Assembly: GCF_947497275.1 (NCBI RefSeq)
Contig: NZ_CANMFS010000001.1
Coordinates: forward strand, 372,001-436,000
Direction: 5' to 3'
DNA from: an uncultured Sulfitobacter sp.
Lineage (GTDB): Bacteria; Pseudomonadota; Alphaproteobacteria; Rhodobacterales; Rhodobacteraceae
Length of the DNA stretch: 64,000 nucleotides
Shown here in pieces: positions 36,358 to 44,881 of this stretch. The notes below the pieces were generated by a model. That model searched no databases. It was not told the DNA's origin and saw only the letters and a list, made by a program, of their open reading frames with translations. Position 1 is the stretch's first letter. Each line of letters opens with the position of its first letter. The translations under genes and the position numbers were made by a program.

Positions 36358-36986
36358 CAGACCGCCCGGTGCTGCGTGTTCGCGTTCGCCTGACCCCACC
36401 AGGTCAGATCAGCACCCACATGCGCCGCGACGGCGTCGCGCGCGCCCGGATCCGAGACGTCGAATTCCAGGAAAGCGGGATCTCCGGCGAACACTGCGTT
36501 CAGATGTGCGTAATGCCCATCGATCCACTGAACGCGCTCTCTGGTCGTCTCGCCATAACCTTCGGGGAGCCCAGGAATATCGGACGCGGGCAGGCGGTCC
36601 GTGCCGAGATCGGACCATGCCAGCATCGACTGCGACACGTCCCAGCTATGGCGGCGCGAGGCAAGAAAGCGAACATCAGGGTGATGGGTGCGGATCGCGT
36701 CGATCAGCGCGAAATCCATTTGGGGCCAGAGCGACTTGCCCTCGCGCAGACAACTCAGTTCGGTCAGCGCCGTGAAATCGTCGAACTCCGATCCCGGATC
36801 CCCCGTCAGGAAATAGCCCCGATAGAGTACATCCGCGACGTAGGCATCGGCGAGCGCACTGTTGTCCGTCTGGCGCGGGCGGATCCGGTGATCGGCTACG
36901 CGAAAGCCCGCGATTTTCAGCGCGCGCGCGAGCGTCGTCGTGCCGGTCTTAGGCAAACCCAGATTGACGATCCTGAGCCGGCTCAT
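36357..36986 (-). CDS. Small sulfotransferase-family protein
   Basis: 209 residues. N-terminal RIVNLGLPKTGTTTLARALKIAG is an intact PAPS-binding loop (KTGTTT), with the 3'-phosphate region in VRFLASRRHSWDVSQSML. The C-terminal part is short and gives a DPAFLEFDV strand. This is the sulfotransferase/kinase-like P-loop family; it would transfer sulfate from PAPS to a sugar or lipid. The start overlaps the stop of the upstream glycosyltransferase (ATGA) and its stop shares one base with the fusion gene start, so the set is translated together. Confidence 0.85.
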   Translation of the reverse strand: MSRLRIVNLGLPKTGTTTLARALKIAGFRVADHRIRPRQTDNSALADAYVADVLYRGYFLTGDPGSEFDDFTALTELSCLREGKSLWPQMDFALIDAIRTHHPDVRFLASRRHSWDVSQSMLAWSDLGTDRLPASDIPGLPEGYGETTRERVQWIDGHYAHLNAVFAGDPAFLEFDVSDPGARDAVAAHVGADLTWWGQANANTQHRAV

Positions 36987-38035
36987 CGTGCGGGTTCCAG
37001 CAAGCCAAGATCGCGCAGCATCTCTTCTTCCTGCGGTGGCAACTTCGACGCGGCAAGAAGCTGTTCGCGCATCGCGCGGTACTCCGGACGCTCCATCAAC
37101 GCATCGCGGCGTGCGATATGGGCGGCAACGCAGGCATCGTGCAGAGCGCCTATGTCACCAAGTGATTTCAATGCCTCGACCTGCCTCTTCAACGCAGGAA
37201 GATAGCGGTGGATGGAGGTGTCCTCCCAAGCGGGATCGTTGCGCTCGCGCCAGTAGGTGTCGTCGAAATCGCGGTTTTCGCGGTTCACGTCGCCGCGATC
37301 GTTCTTGACCAGATAACTGTCAAGACTGCGCAGCGCGTAATGGTTCAACGTGGCGAAGCGGCGTGCGCCGGCGGCCGGAAACCGACGGATGCGGCGCGGA
37401 TTGGCCGCGACGAGAAACCGGTGCGGCACCGGGCGCCCTGATCCGTCTGTCCACGAAGGCCGGGCGTTTTTCTTCACCTTCGGTTTGAAGAATGGCCGGT
37501 GGGCGCCGTAGTACTGCAAGGGAAAATCATCGCGCACCAATGACTTCACCTCGATTGCGGCCTCACCGCACCACAGATCAGGATTCTGACATCGGGTGAA
37601 TTGCTCGATCACCGGCCTGTCCTCGAAACCTTCGATATCGCCGTTGGCGAAGAACTGAAAATTGAGACTGATGGTCTGTGGATTGCCGCACGCGTCGATC
37701 AACGCGGCAAAACTGTGATCGCCCACATGGATATTGGGAAATTCGTCGACATCCGCGATCCAGACCCAGTCGGCGGTGCGCACGACATCGCGCGCCTTGG
37801 CGTCCTTCAAAGCCTCCATCTGATAATTGCGTCCCTCGGCAGGGTTCGGCAAGTGCACGACAAGACCCTGTTCCGCCAGCGCATCCAGAAGAGTATCCGT
37901 CCCATCGTCGCAATCGTTCGAGTAAAACAGGAAATCCGTCACGCCAAGGATGCGGTGGAATGCAATCCACTCCAGCAAGAAGGGGCCTTCATTCTTGACG
38001 CAGGTTATGGCGGTGATTGTCGGATTATCCGCCAT
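36983..38035 (-). CDS. Family 2 glycosyltransferase (Glyco_tranf_2_4), first gene of the cluster
   Basis: 350 residues. ITAITCVKNEGPFLLEWIAFH, then VTDFLFYSNDCDDGTDTLLD, metal site VWIADVDEFPNI, and ATLNHYALRSLDSYLVKNDRGD. It is a paralogue of the glycosyltransferases at 32.9-36.4 kb, but with a longer C-terminal basic helical tail (IARRDALMERPEYRAMREQLL). It is the first gene of the leftward cluster, divergent from the MoxR-like gene across about 250 bp. Sugar and acceptor unknown. Confidence 0.87.
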   Translation of the reverse strand: MADNPTITAITCVKNEGPFLLEWIAFHRILGVTDFLFYSNDCDDGTDTLLDALAEQGLVVHLPNPAEGRNYQMEALKDAKARDVVRTADWVWIADVDEFPNIHVGDHSFAALIDACGNPQTISLNFQFFANGDIEGFEDRPVIEQFTRCQNPDLWCGEAAIEVKSLVRDDFPLQYYGAHRPFFKPKVKKNARPSWTDGSGRPVPHRFLVAANPRRIRRFPAAGARRFATLNHYALRSLDSYLVKNDRGDVNRENRDFDDTYWRERNDPAWEDTSIHRYLPALKRQVEALKSLGDIGALHDACVAAHIARRDALMERPEYRAMREQLLAASKLPPQEEEMLRDLGLLEPAR

Positions 38036-38283
38036 GGCGATGTACGCGGTGCACGGCCGCGCATGTCTTAAGGTTGCTCATGTCCGCCTCATTAAGGGTT
38101 CGGGTGCAGGTCTGCCCCAAACCTCTTTTATACTGGTAAACACGATGCCATTTCCCTCCGATTACGTCAATCTTCACGGTACCGTGGCCCGGGCCTCGGG
38201 TGACAAATCGAGCACGGCGGGCCTTGACCGCGCGCCCGCGGGGTGGCCTTCTGGCGCGAACGACGCTGAAGGGGGCGAATGCC

Positions 38284-39189
38284 GTGAAGGAAATAACATC
38301 CATTGACGCAGTGCAAGACATGCTGGCGCGGCAGGGATATGTCTGTGGCCGGCCATTGGCCACAGTGGTATTTCTCAGCCTGCGATTGGGTCGCCCGCTG
38401 TTTCTGGAAGGCGAGGCAGGCGTTGGCAAGACCGAAATAGCCAAGGCGATTGCCGCCGCGATGGAGCGTCGTCTGATCCGTCTGCAATGCTACGAAGGGC
38501 TTGATGCGGCGTCGGCAGTATACGAATGGAACTTTCCTGCACAAATGGTCGCGATCCGCACGGCCGAAGCGGCAGGCGACGCGGATCGCACGGCGCTGAC
38601 CCAAGAATTGTTCAGCGACGCCTTCCTCATCGAGCGCCCGTTGCTACAGGCTCTGCGTCCGGACGAAAACGGCGCCCCCGTTCTGCTCATTGACGAGCTT
38701 GACAGAACGGATGCCCCGTTCGAAGCGTTCCTTTTGGAGGCGCTGAGTGATTTTCAGGTCACAATCCCGGAGATGGGAACGATCAAGGCGCCCGAACCCC
38801 CCATCGTCATCCTCACATCGAACCGCACCCGCGAGGTTCACGACGCGCTCAAGCGGCGCTGTCTGTACCACTGGGTGGACTATCCCGATTTCGACCGCGA
38901 GATGGAGATCCTGACCGCCCGGGCGCCCGAAGCGGCCCAATCGCTTAGCCGGGAGGTCGTGGCCTTCGTGCAGAAACTGCGCACGGAAGATCTGTTCAAG
39001 AAACCCGGCGTTGCAGAGACAATCGACTGGGCGAAATGCCTCCTGGCCCTTGATGTGCTCACGCTCAGTCCCGAAACCATCGCCGACACTCTGGGTGCGA
39101 TCCTGAAATACCAAGACGACATCGCGAAGCTGCAGGGGTCCGAAGCCAAACGGATCCTCGACGAAGCCAGATCGAGCCTCGATGCCTAA
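38284..39189 (+). CDS. MoxR/CoxD-type AAA+ ATPase
   Basis: 301 residues from GTG 38284, which has GAAGGGGG at an 8-base distance; an ATG at 38200 would add an Arg-rich segment that is not typical. Walker A EGEAGVGKTEIAK, Walker B VLLIDELDRTD, sensor ILTSNRTRE, arginine finger region ALKRRCLYHWVDYP. This is the MoxR subclass that works with a VWA partner to insert or activate metal cofactors in enzymes (CoxD/CoxE of CO dehydrogenase, NorQ/NorD). The VWA partner follows at 39263. No target metalloenzyme gene is adjacent. Confidence 0.93.
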   Translation: MKEITSIDAVQDMLARQGYVCGRPLATVVFLSLRLGRPLFLEGEAGVGKTEIAKAIAAAMERRLIRLQCYEGLDAASAVYEWNFPAQMVAIRTAEAAGDADRTALTQELFSDAFLIERPLLQALRPDENGAPVLLIDELDRTDAPFEAFLLEALSDFQVTIPEMGTIKAPEPPIVILTSNRTREVHDALKRRCLYHWVDYPDFDREMEILTARAPEAAQSLSREVVAFVQKLRTEDLFKKPGVAETIDWAKCLLALDVLTLSPETIADTLGAILKYQDDIAKLQGSEAKRILDEARSSLDA

Positions 39190-39262
39190 TGCCTATTTCT
39201 TTTGGCTATAAATATCCAATTCCGACATGCCCACACACCCGCGGCGAGCAGGTTGTGCGCTG

Positions 39263-40528
39263 ATGGCCGAATATGTTCCTCTCGAGTTGCCGGAAAACCC
39301 GCGCCTCGCCGCCAATATCATGCATTTCGCACGCGCGCTGAGGCGGGCCGGGCTGCCCATCGGGCCAGGTCGGGTCATCGACGCGATCCGCGCCGTTCAG
39401 GCGGTAGGCTTCACCGAAAGGCGGGATTTTTACTGGACGCTGCACGCCTGTTTCGTCAACCGACCGGAACACGGACGGGTGTTCGCACAACTTTTCAGGC
39501 TCTATTGGCGCGACCCGCGCTATCTTGAACATATGATGGCCGCGATGCTACCGGCTATTCGCGGGGTGCAGGAAGAGCGTCCTGCACAGGCGGCCGAGAA
39601 GCGGGCTGCAGAGGCTTTGCTGGACGGTGCCGAAGCGCCCCAGCATGAAAAGCCCGAAAAGGACAGGAAAGAAGACACGATGGTCGAGGTGGACGCCTCG
39701 CTCACCATGTCCGCCTCCGAGCGGCTCAAGACTCTCGATTTCGAGCAGATGAGCCTTGCGGAGATGGCGCAGGCGAAGCGGATGTTGGCCAAGCTGCGGC
39801 TGCCCATCAAGCCGTTGCCGTCCCGGCGCAGCGCGGCGAGTTTCGGTCAGGGCCGGGTGGACGTGGCCCGCTCGATGCGTGCGGCGATGAAGCGGGGCGG
39901 CGAGATGGATGCGTTGGCCCTCAAAACACCGAAACCACGTTGGCCCAATCTGGTCGTGCTGTGCGATATTTCCGGCTCCATGAGCCAATATAGCCGCGTG
40001 ATCCTGCATTTCCTGCACGCGGTGGCCAACGAGAGGGGCGCGGGCTGGGCGCAGGTACATGCTTTTACCTTCGGCACGCAGCTGACCAATATCACCCGCC
40101 ATCTTTCGACCCGCGACGTGGACGCCGCGCTCAGGGCGGCGGGGGCGCAGGCGCAGGATTGGGAAGGCGGTACGCGCATCGGGCGCAGCATCGAGGCCTT
40201 CAATCGCGACTGGTCACGGCGGGTGCTGGGGCAGGGGGCGGTGGTGCTTTTGATCACCGACGGGCTGGACCGCGACGATCCCGGCGCGCTGGCGCGGCAA
40301 ATGCAGCGGCTGCACCTGTCGTCGCGGCGTCTGATCTGGCTTAACCCGCTGCTGCGCTGGGATGGTTTTGCGCCAAAGGCGGCAGGCATCCGCGCAATGC
40401 TGCCGCATGTCGACAGTTTTCGTGCCGGTCACTCGATCGCATCGCTCGAAGCGCTGGCCGCTGCAATTTCCAGGCCCGACGACTCGGGCGAAAAAGCGCG
40501 GCTGATGCAGATGATTGAAGGTGCGTAG
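39263..40528 (+). CDS. CoxE-like VWA domain protein
   Basis: 421 residues from ATG 39263 (MAEYVPLELPENPRL). N-terminal helical domain with the CoxE pattern RLAANIMHFARALRRAGLPIGPGRVIDAI, an acidic linker (100-160), then a VWA domain with complete MIDAS: LCDISGSMSQYS, a conserved Thr region, and LLITDGLDRDDP. Partner of the upstream MoxR-type ATPase; together they form a chaperone-like ATPase/VWA unit. The stop codon abuts the purL stop codon directly (convergent, no spacer). Confidence 0.92.
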   Translation: MAEYVPLELPENPRLAANIMHFARALRRAGLPIGPGRVIDAIRAVQAVGFTERRDFYWTLHACFVNRPEHGRVFAQLFRLYWRDPRYLEHMMAAMLPAIRGVQEERPAQAAEKRAAEALLDGAEAPQHEKPEKDRKEDTMVEVDASLTMSASERLKTLDFEQMSLAEMAQAKRMLAKLRLPIKPLPSRRSAASFGQGRVDVARSMRAAMKRGGEMDALALKTPKPRWPNLVVLCDISGSMSQYSRVILHFLHAVANERGAGWAQVHAFTFGTQLTNITRHLSTRDVDAALRAAGAQAQDWEGGTRIGRSIEAFNRDWSRRVLGQGAVVLLITDGLDRDDPGALARQMQRLHLSSRRLIWLNPLLRWDGFAPKAAGIRAMLPHVDSFRAGHSIASLEALAAAISRPDDSGEKARLMQMIEGA

Positions 40529-42688
40529 TCAGGTCACGGTCGCCGCAAAGCTTGCGCGGTAGATCTCGGCCAATTCTGCCAATGGCGCACCATCGCCGCC
40601 AAGTTGCAGGCTCTCGCCACCGAAACACCCCACCTCGGCCAGCACGAGGCCACCCGAAAGCGCACTGGCGCGCAAGGCGTCCGCATTCTCGGGCGTCGCG
40701 GCGATGAGATATCGGGCCTGATCCTCGCCGAACAGCAGGGCGGTATCATCAACGCCGAGCGTCAGGCCGAGACGTGCGTGGTTCGCCATCTCGAAGGCTG
40801 CAAGGGCCAGACCACCATCCGACAGATCGGTACAGGCGGCGATCTGCGCGCGGTTGGCGCGGATGAAATCGCCATGCGTGGCTTCGGCTTGCAGATCAAC
40901 GGGCGGCGCCTCGCCCTCGGCACGGCCAAACGCCTCGACAAGCAGTGCGGATTGGCCCAGATGCCCCTTCGTCTCGCCCAGCAGCAGGGCGACGTAGCCT
41001 TCGCGCACGTCGAAGCCGATAATATCGTCCTGCGATCTCAAAAGTCCGACGGCACCGATTGTGGGTGTCGGCAGGATCGCGGATCCGTCGGTTTCATTGT
41101 AAAGCGACACGTTGCCGGACACGATTGGCATGTCGAGGGCGGCGACCGCCTCGCCGATGCCCTTGATCGCGCAAACCAGCTGACCCATGATTTCCGGCTT
41201 TTCGGGATTGCCGAAATTCAGGTTGTCGGTCGTGGCAAGTGGCGTGGCACCGACGGCCGTGAGATTGCGGTAGGCTTCGGCCACGGCCTGCCGACCGCCC
41301 ATCGTCGGGTCTGCCTTGACGTATCGGGGGGTGACATCCGAGGTGAACGCCAGCGCCTTGTCGGTACCATGCACACGGACAATGCCCGCACCCCATCCGG
41401 GCGTGCGGGTGCTGTCGGCCATCACCATCGTGTCATATTGTTCGTATACCCATGATTTTCCGGCATAGTTCGGGCTGGAGAGCAGGGCGGTCAGACCTTT
41501 GATGGGATCGATAGTCGGCTGGTCGCCAAGCGCCGATGGCACGGGCGTCTCGATCCAGGGACGGTCGTACTCCGGTGCCGTTCCAGACAGCGCCTTGAGC
41601 GGCAGATCCGCTTTCACTTCGCCGTTCAGTCGGATCACGAAGCGGTCCTCTGCAATTGTCTCGCCAACGATGGCAAAATCGAGGTCCCATTTATCGAACA
41701 CGGCCTTTGCCTGTGCCTCCAACTCCGGACGGAGCACCATCAGCATCCGCTCTTGTGATTCGCTGAGCATCATCTCGTATGCGGTCATGTTGGTTTCTCG
41801 GGTCGGTACCTTTTCAAGGTCCAGGATGACACCAAGGTCGCCCTTGTCGCCCATCTCGACCGCCGAACAGGTAAGACCGGCGGCACCCATGTCTTGAATC
41901 GAAATCACGGCCCCCGTCGCCATCAGTTCCAAAGTCGCTTCCATCAGTCGCTTTTCCGTAAACGGATCGCCGACCTGAACGGTCGGGCGCTTTTCCTCGA
42001 TGGTGTCGTCAAACTCAGCCGAAGCCATTGTCGCACCGCCGACGCCATCGCGGCCCGTTTTGGCACCCAGATACACGACTGGCATGCCGACACCTGAGGC
42101 AGCAGAGTAAAAAATCTTATCCACGTCCGCGAGACCCGCCGCGAAGGCATTGACCAGACAATTGCCGTTGTACGCGGGGTCGAACCGCACCTCGCCGCCG
42201 ACACACGGAACGCCAAAGCAGTTGCCGTAGCCGCCAACACCAGCAACAACACCGTGGACAAGCTGTTTGGTCTTATGATGCGCAGGCGCGCCGAAGCTGA
42301 GGGAATTCATCGACGCAATTGGACGAGCACCCATCGTGAATACATCGCGCAAAATTCCACCTACGCCTGTCGCCGCCCCTTGATAGGGTTCGATATAGGA
42401 TGGGTGGTTGTGCGATTCCATTTTGAAAACGACGGCCTGACCGTCCCCGATGTCGACAACCCCGGCATTTTCACCGGGGCCGCAGATGACTTGCGGACCG
42501 GTCGTCGGCAGCGTGCGCAACCATTTCTTCGAGGATTTGTAAGAACAGTGCTCGTTCCACATCGCGGAGAAGATGCCCAGCTCGGTAAAGGTCGGTTCCC
42601 GCGAGATCAGATCGAGAATGGTCTGGTACTCGCTGTCGCTCAGCCCATGTGCGGAAATGATATCTGGCGTTATGGCTGGTTCCGACAT
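40529..42688 (-). CDS. purL: Phosphoribosylformylglycinamidine synthase subunit PurL
   Basis: 719 residues, the small-PurL size used with separate PurQ and PurS. Signature [22 protein letters not shown] near the N-terminus, [25 protein letters not shown], and two AIRS-like halves ([26 protein letters not shown]). It converts FGAR to FGAM in purine synthesis with ATP and glutamine-derived ammonia. purQ and purS are not in this window. Single gene, 207 bp from the small secreted protein gene. Confidence 0.97.
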   Translation of the reverse strand: MSEPAITPDIISAHGLSDSEYQTILDLISREPTFTELGIFSAMWNEHCSYKSSKKWLRTLPTTGPQVICGPGENAGVVDIGDGQAVVFKMESHNHPSYIEPYQGAATGVGGILRDVFTMGARPIASMNSLSFGAPAHHKTKQLVHGVVAGVGGYGNCFGVPCVGGEVRFDPAYNGNCLVNAFAAGLADVDKIFYSAASGVGMPVVYLGAKTGRDGVGGATMASAEFDDTIEEKRPTVQVGDPFTEKRLMEATLELMATGAVISIQDMGAAGLTCSAVEMGDKGDLGVILDLEKVPTRETNMTAYEMMLSESQERMLMVLRPELEAQAKAVFDKWDLDFAIVGETIAEDRFVIRLNGEVKADLPLKALSGTAPEYDRPWIETPVPSALGDQPTIDPIKGLTALLSSPNYAGKSWVYEQYDTMVMADSTRTPGWGAGIVRVHGTDKALAFTSDVTPRYVKADPTMGGRQAVAEAYRNLTAVGATPLATTDNLNFGNPEKPEIMGQLVCAIKGIGEAVAALDMPIVSGNVSLYNETDGSAILPTPTIGAVGLLRSQDDIIGFDVREGYVALLLGETKGHLGQSALLVEAFGRAEGEAPPVDLQAEATHGDFIRANRAQIAACTDLSDGGLALAAFEMANHARLGLTLGVDDTALLFGEDQARYLIAATPENADALRASALSGGLVLAEVGCFGGESLQLGGDGAPLAELAEIYRASFAATVT

Positions 42689-42895
42689 GTGGCAATTCCC
42701 CGAAGCTGAAGCTGATCAAACCTGGCCCCCCTCATAGGGCAGGTCGGATACAGGGGAAAGAGCGGATCGCGAGACAGTGGTAAGCGGTGTATGCGCGGGT
42801 TTTCATCTGCGCGGACAGAGAATGGGCGAGGGTTACTTACGCGTAAAGGCGCCCGCATCGAAGTGCAGGCGCCTGGTACTCGTTATGTCGAAAGT

Positions 42896-43366
42896 TTACA
42901 TCACCGAGATGGTGACTTCGCGGTCGGAACCACCCTGTGCGTCATCGCCGATGACTTTCACTTTGAGCGCGTCGACAGTCGTGTCGAGGATGACTTGCTC
43001 GTTGACTAGAGTAACGCTGCCGGGAAGCAGTCGCAGGCGCATCAAGTCTGCCTCGAAATCGGTGTCTTCCGGCAGATCCACCGCCAGTTCGACGTTACCT
43101 TGACCGTCGAATCCGACGCCGGTGATCGTGCCGATCGCTTCGTTCGCCGTTGTAAGCAGCGGTTTGCCTACGGATGCGGAAAGAACGTCATATTCTTCCT
43201 GCGTGACGGACATACCTGTGGGGTCATACTCGGCAATGCCCACACCGGCGCGTGTCTGTGAAATGTCTGCCGGGGTGATCTCTTCGGTCGTGGTCTGTGC
43301 GTAGGCCATCGGAGCGGCGATCAGGGCGGTGATTGTTGCGGTTGTCATCAAGAACTTGCTTGTCAT
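42896..43366 (-). CDS. Small periplasmic PRC-barrel-like protein
   Basis: 156 residues from ATG 43366, preceded by AAGGAGACC. Sec signal peptide (KFLMTTATITALIAAPMAYA), cleavage near residue 23. The mature part is acidic; a segment GKPLLTTANEAIGTITGVGFDGQGNVELAVDL resembles a PRC-barrel strand pattern ('G..V....GE.IG.I..V'), followed by LRLLPGSVTLVNEQVILDT. Upstream is a large gap with a terminator for LysR. Role unknown; secreted PRC-barrel proteins are common in this group. Confidence 0.75.
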   Translation of the reverse strand: MTSKFLMTTATITALIAAPMAYAQTTTEEITPADISQTRAGVGIAEYDPTGMSVTQEEYDVLSASVGKPLLTTANEAIGTITGVGFDGQGNVELAVDLPEDTDFEADLMRLRLLPGSVTLVNEQVILDTTVDALKVKVIGDDAQGGSDREVTISVM

Positions 43367-43572
43367 TGTGAGGTCTCCTTCGTGGTTGTTTTCCAGTCGA
43401 TGCTGGCGTCGGGAGTATAACGGGAAGGGCGCGAGAAGGTTCCGGACCGCAGTGCTCATATATCTGGATTAGCAATTCAACCCCATGATTTACATGGGAA
43501 ATATATTCACGTTAGTTTTTCGACGGTTTTGATGGTGCTGTCAGGCTGACCGGTATTGCCTGATACCAGGCC

Positions 43573-43600
43573 AAAAAAAAGACCGGGCACACAGGCCCGG
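43573..43600 (-). terminator. Intrinsic terminator, leftward (LysR gene)
   Basis: Read on the minus strand: stem CCGGGC / GCCCGG with loop CTGTGT, followed by an 8-base T run (43580 down to 43573). It lies about 190 bp beyond the LysR gene stop, so a transcribed 3' region with repeats lies between. Confidence 0.85.
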
Positions 43601-43626
43601 CCAAGTCCAACAGGGAGGTATAAAGT

Positions 43627-43668
43627 ATGTCGCTCGGGAGCGTCAAAAACCTTATGATGTTCAGTTAG
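43627..43668 (+). CDS. Possible 13-codon leader peptide
   Basis: An ATG with a strong ribosome site (GGGAGG, seven bases upstream) opens a frame of 13 codons, MSLGSVKNLMMFS, then TAG. It is on the plus strand in the gap between the small secreted protein and the LysR gene. No downstream plus-strand gene follows for over 1 kb, so an attenuation role is not evident. It may be a real small protein or chance. Confidence 0.25.
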   Translation: MSLGSVKNLMMFS

Positions 43669-43691
43669 GGTGCAGGCTGCTTACAATCAAG

Positions 43692-43737
43692 GCAGTTTTT
43701 GCAATCGCAGCGGCATGTCTGCCATGCAGTTTTTGCA
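43692..43737. repeat. Direct repeat GCAGTTTTTGCA, two copies
   Basis: The 12-base sequence GCAGTTTTTGCA occurs at 43692-43703 and 43726-43737 (34 bp apart start to start). The outer three bases of each copy are also inverted (GCA...TGC on the opposite strand). It lies just beyond the LysR gene stop, in untranslated DNA. Confidence 0.5.
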
Positions 43738-43791
43738 TGGCTTGGTGTGACTGGCGGACGCAATGCGCGTGCGCACAGGGCGCAGAGGCAT

Positions 43792-44688
43792 TTACCGTTG
43801 CACCAACTGTTTGCGGTAGGTGATGATCTCGTCCTGAACGAAATCCTTGAACGCGGCCACGCGTTTGGATTGACGCAATTCCTCCGGGTACGCCAGAAAC
43901 ACTGGCACTTCGGCCGATTCGACTTCGGGCAGCACCCGAACCAGATCGGGGAAGTCCCGAACGACGTAATCCGGTAATACACCGATGCCGAGATCGTTGA
44001 TGACCCCCTGCAACGCGCCGAAGTAATTGTTTACCGTCAAAAGAGACCTGATCTCGTAGAGCATCAGTTGCTGCACCAAGTGAAGGCCCGCGCCCACCTG
44101 GTTGGTATGGGTGTTCTGACAGATCAGCCGGTGTGCGGCCAGATCGTCGAGCCGTTCGGGCATACCGTTGGCTTCGAGGTAGGAAGGGCTGGCAAACAGA
44201 CACATTCGCACCGTCATCAGCCGTTTGCGGACAAGATCAGCCTGAGACGGCTCCTTGAGCCTGATCGCGACATCTGCCTCACGCATCGGCAGATCGAGCA
44301 CCCTCTCTTCTAGCATCAGGTCGACCTTGAGATCGGGATAGCGGTCATAGAGTTTGGACAAGCGCGGTGCGAGCCATAATGTGCCAAAGCCCGTCGTCGT
44401 GGTCACACGCAACTCGCCGAATACCTCTTCCTCGCTGTCGCGGATCCGAGCGGAGGCGGCATCGACTCTTCTGGCCATTGCAGTCGTGGCATCGAATAGC
44501 AATTCGCCCTGTTCAGTGAGAATCAGGCCGCGGGCGTGGCGATGAAACAGGTTCGTGTTAAGCTGCTCTTCGAGGCCGCGCACTTGACGACTGACGGCGG
44601 ATTGCGACAGATTGAGTTTGTCACCCGCATGGGTCAGTGACCCCGCGTCCGCGACCGCGTGAAAAATTCTCAGCTTGTCCCAATCCAT
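43792..44688 (-). CDS. LysR-family transcriptional regulator
   Basis: 298 residues. N-terminal winged helix MDWDKLRIFHAVADAGSLTHAGDKLNLSQSAVSRQVRGLEEQL, then the periplasmic-binding-like effector domain (FGTLWLAPRLSKLYDRYPDL, then GIGVLPDYVV). Divergent from the indolepyruvate oxidoreductase gene, with a 193-bp intergenic region holding two palindromes; the classic LysR arrangement suggests it regulates that gene and itself. Effector unknown; aromatic or branched keto acids would be sensible. Confidence 0.93.
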   Translation of the reverse strand: MDWDKLRIFHAVADAGSLTHAGDKLNLSQSAVSRQVRGLEEQLNTNLFHRHARGLILTEQGELLFDATTAMARRVDAASARIRDSEEEVFGELRVTTTTGFGTLWLAPRLSKLYDRYPDLKVDLMLEERVLDLPMREADVAIRLKEPSQADLVRKRLMTVRMCLFASPSYLEANGMPERLDDLAAHRLICQNTHTNQVGAGLHLVQQLMLYEIRSLLTVNNYFGALQGVINDLGIGVLPDYVVRDFPDLVRVLPEVESAEVPVFLAYPEELRQSKRVAAFKDFVQDEIITYRKQLVQR

Positions 44689-44755
44689 GGTGCATCTCTT
44701 ATTGCTTGCGCGTGCTTGTACCGGATCGACGCGGTTTAACCTACCTAAAAGCGAG

Positions 44756-44767
44756 GCGAAATTTCGC
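44756..44767. promoter_or_regulatory. Perfect palindrome in the LysR/oxidoreductase divergent region
   Basis: GCGAAATTTCGC, a 12-base perfect palindrome, 68 bp upstream of the LysR gene start. Suitable as a dimeric regulator site; which protein binds is unknown. Confidence 0.45.
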
Positions 44768-44790
44768 GAACGCCGCTTCTGACACTATAC

Positions 44791-44809
44791 AGGTCATAAT
44801 ATATGACCT
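44791..44809. promoter_or_regulatory. Inverted repeat operator candidate upstream of the indolepyruvate oxidoreductase gene
   Basis: AGGTCATAATATATGACCT: perfect 8-base arms around ATA, 72 bp before the ATG of the oxidoreductase. Symmetry and position suggest a repressor or activator site. It does not follow the simple LysR T-N11-A description as a defining feature, so another regulator (GntR or MarR type) is equally possible. Confidence 0.55.
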
Positions 44810-44881
44810 ATTATGCCTTTAAACCATGCGATGCGCGCGGGTAATGTGCGCATGCATCACCGGTATTTTGGGAGGGACACC

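Noticed and set aside
38200-38283. ATG 38200 as start of the MoxR-like ATPase
   Set aside because: The extra 28 residues are Arg-rich and unlike the family; GTG 38284 has a good ribosome site.
43665-43810. A cysteine-rich frame (CRCDCKNCLDC) that looked like a metallothionein
   Set aside because: There is no ATG or GTG after the LysR stop, and the first half overlaps LysR out of frame; kept only as a repeat-region observation.
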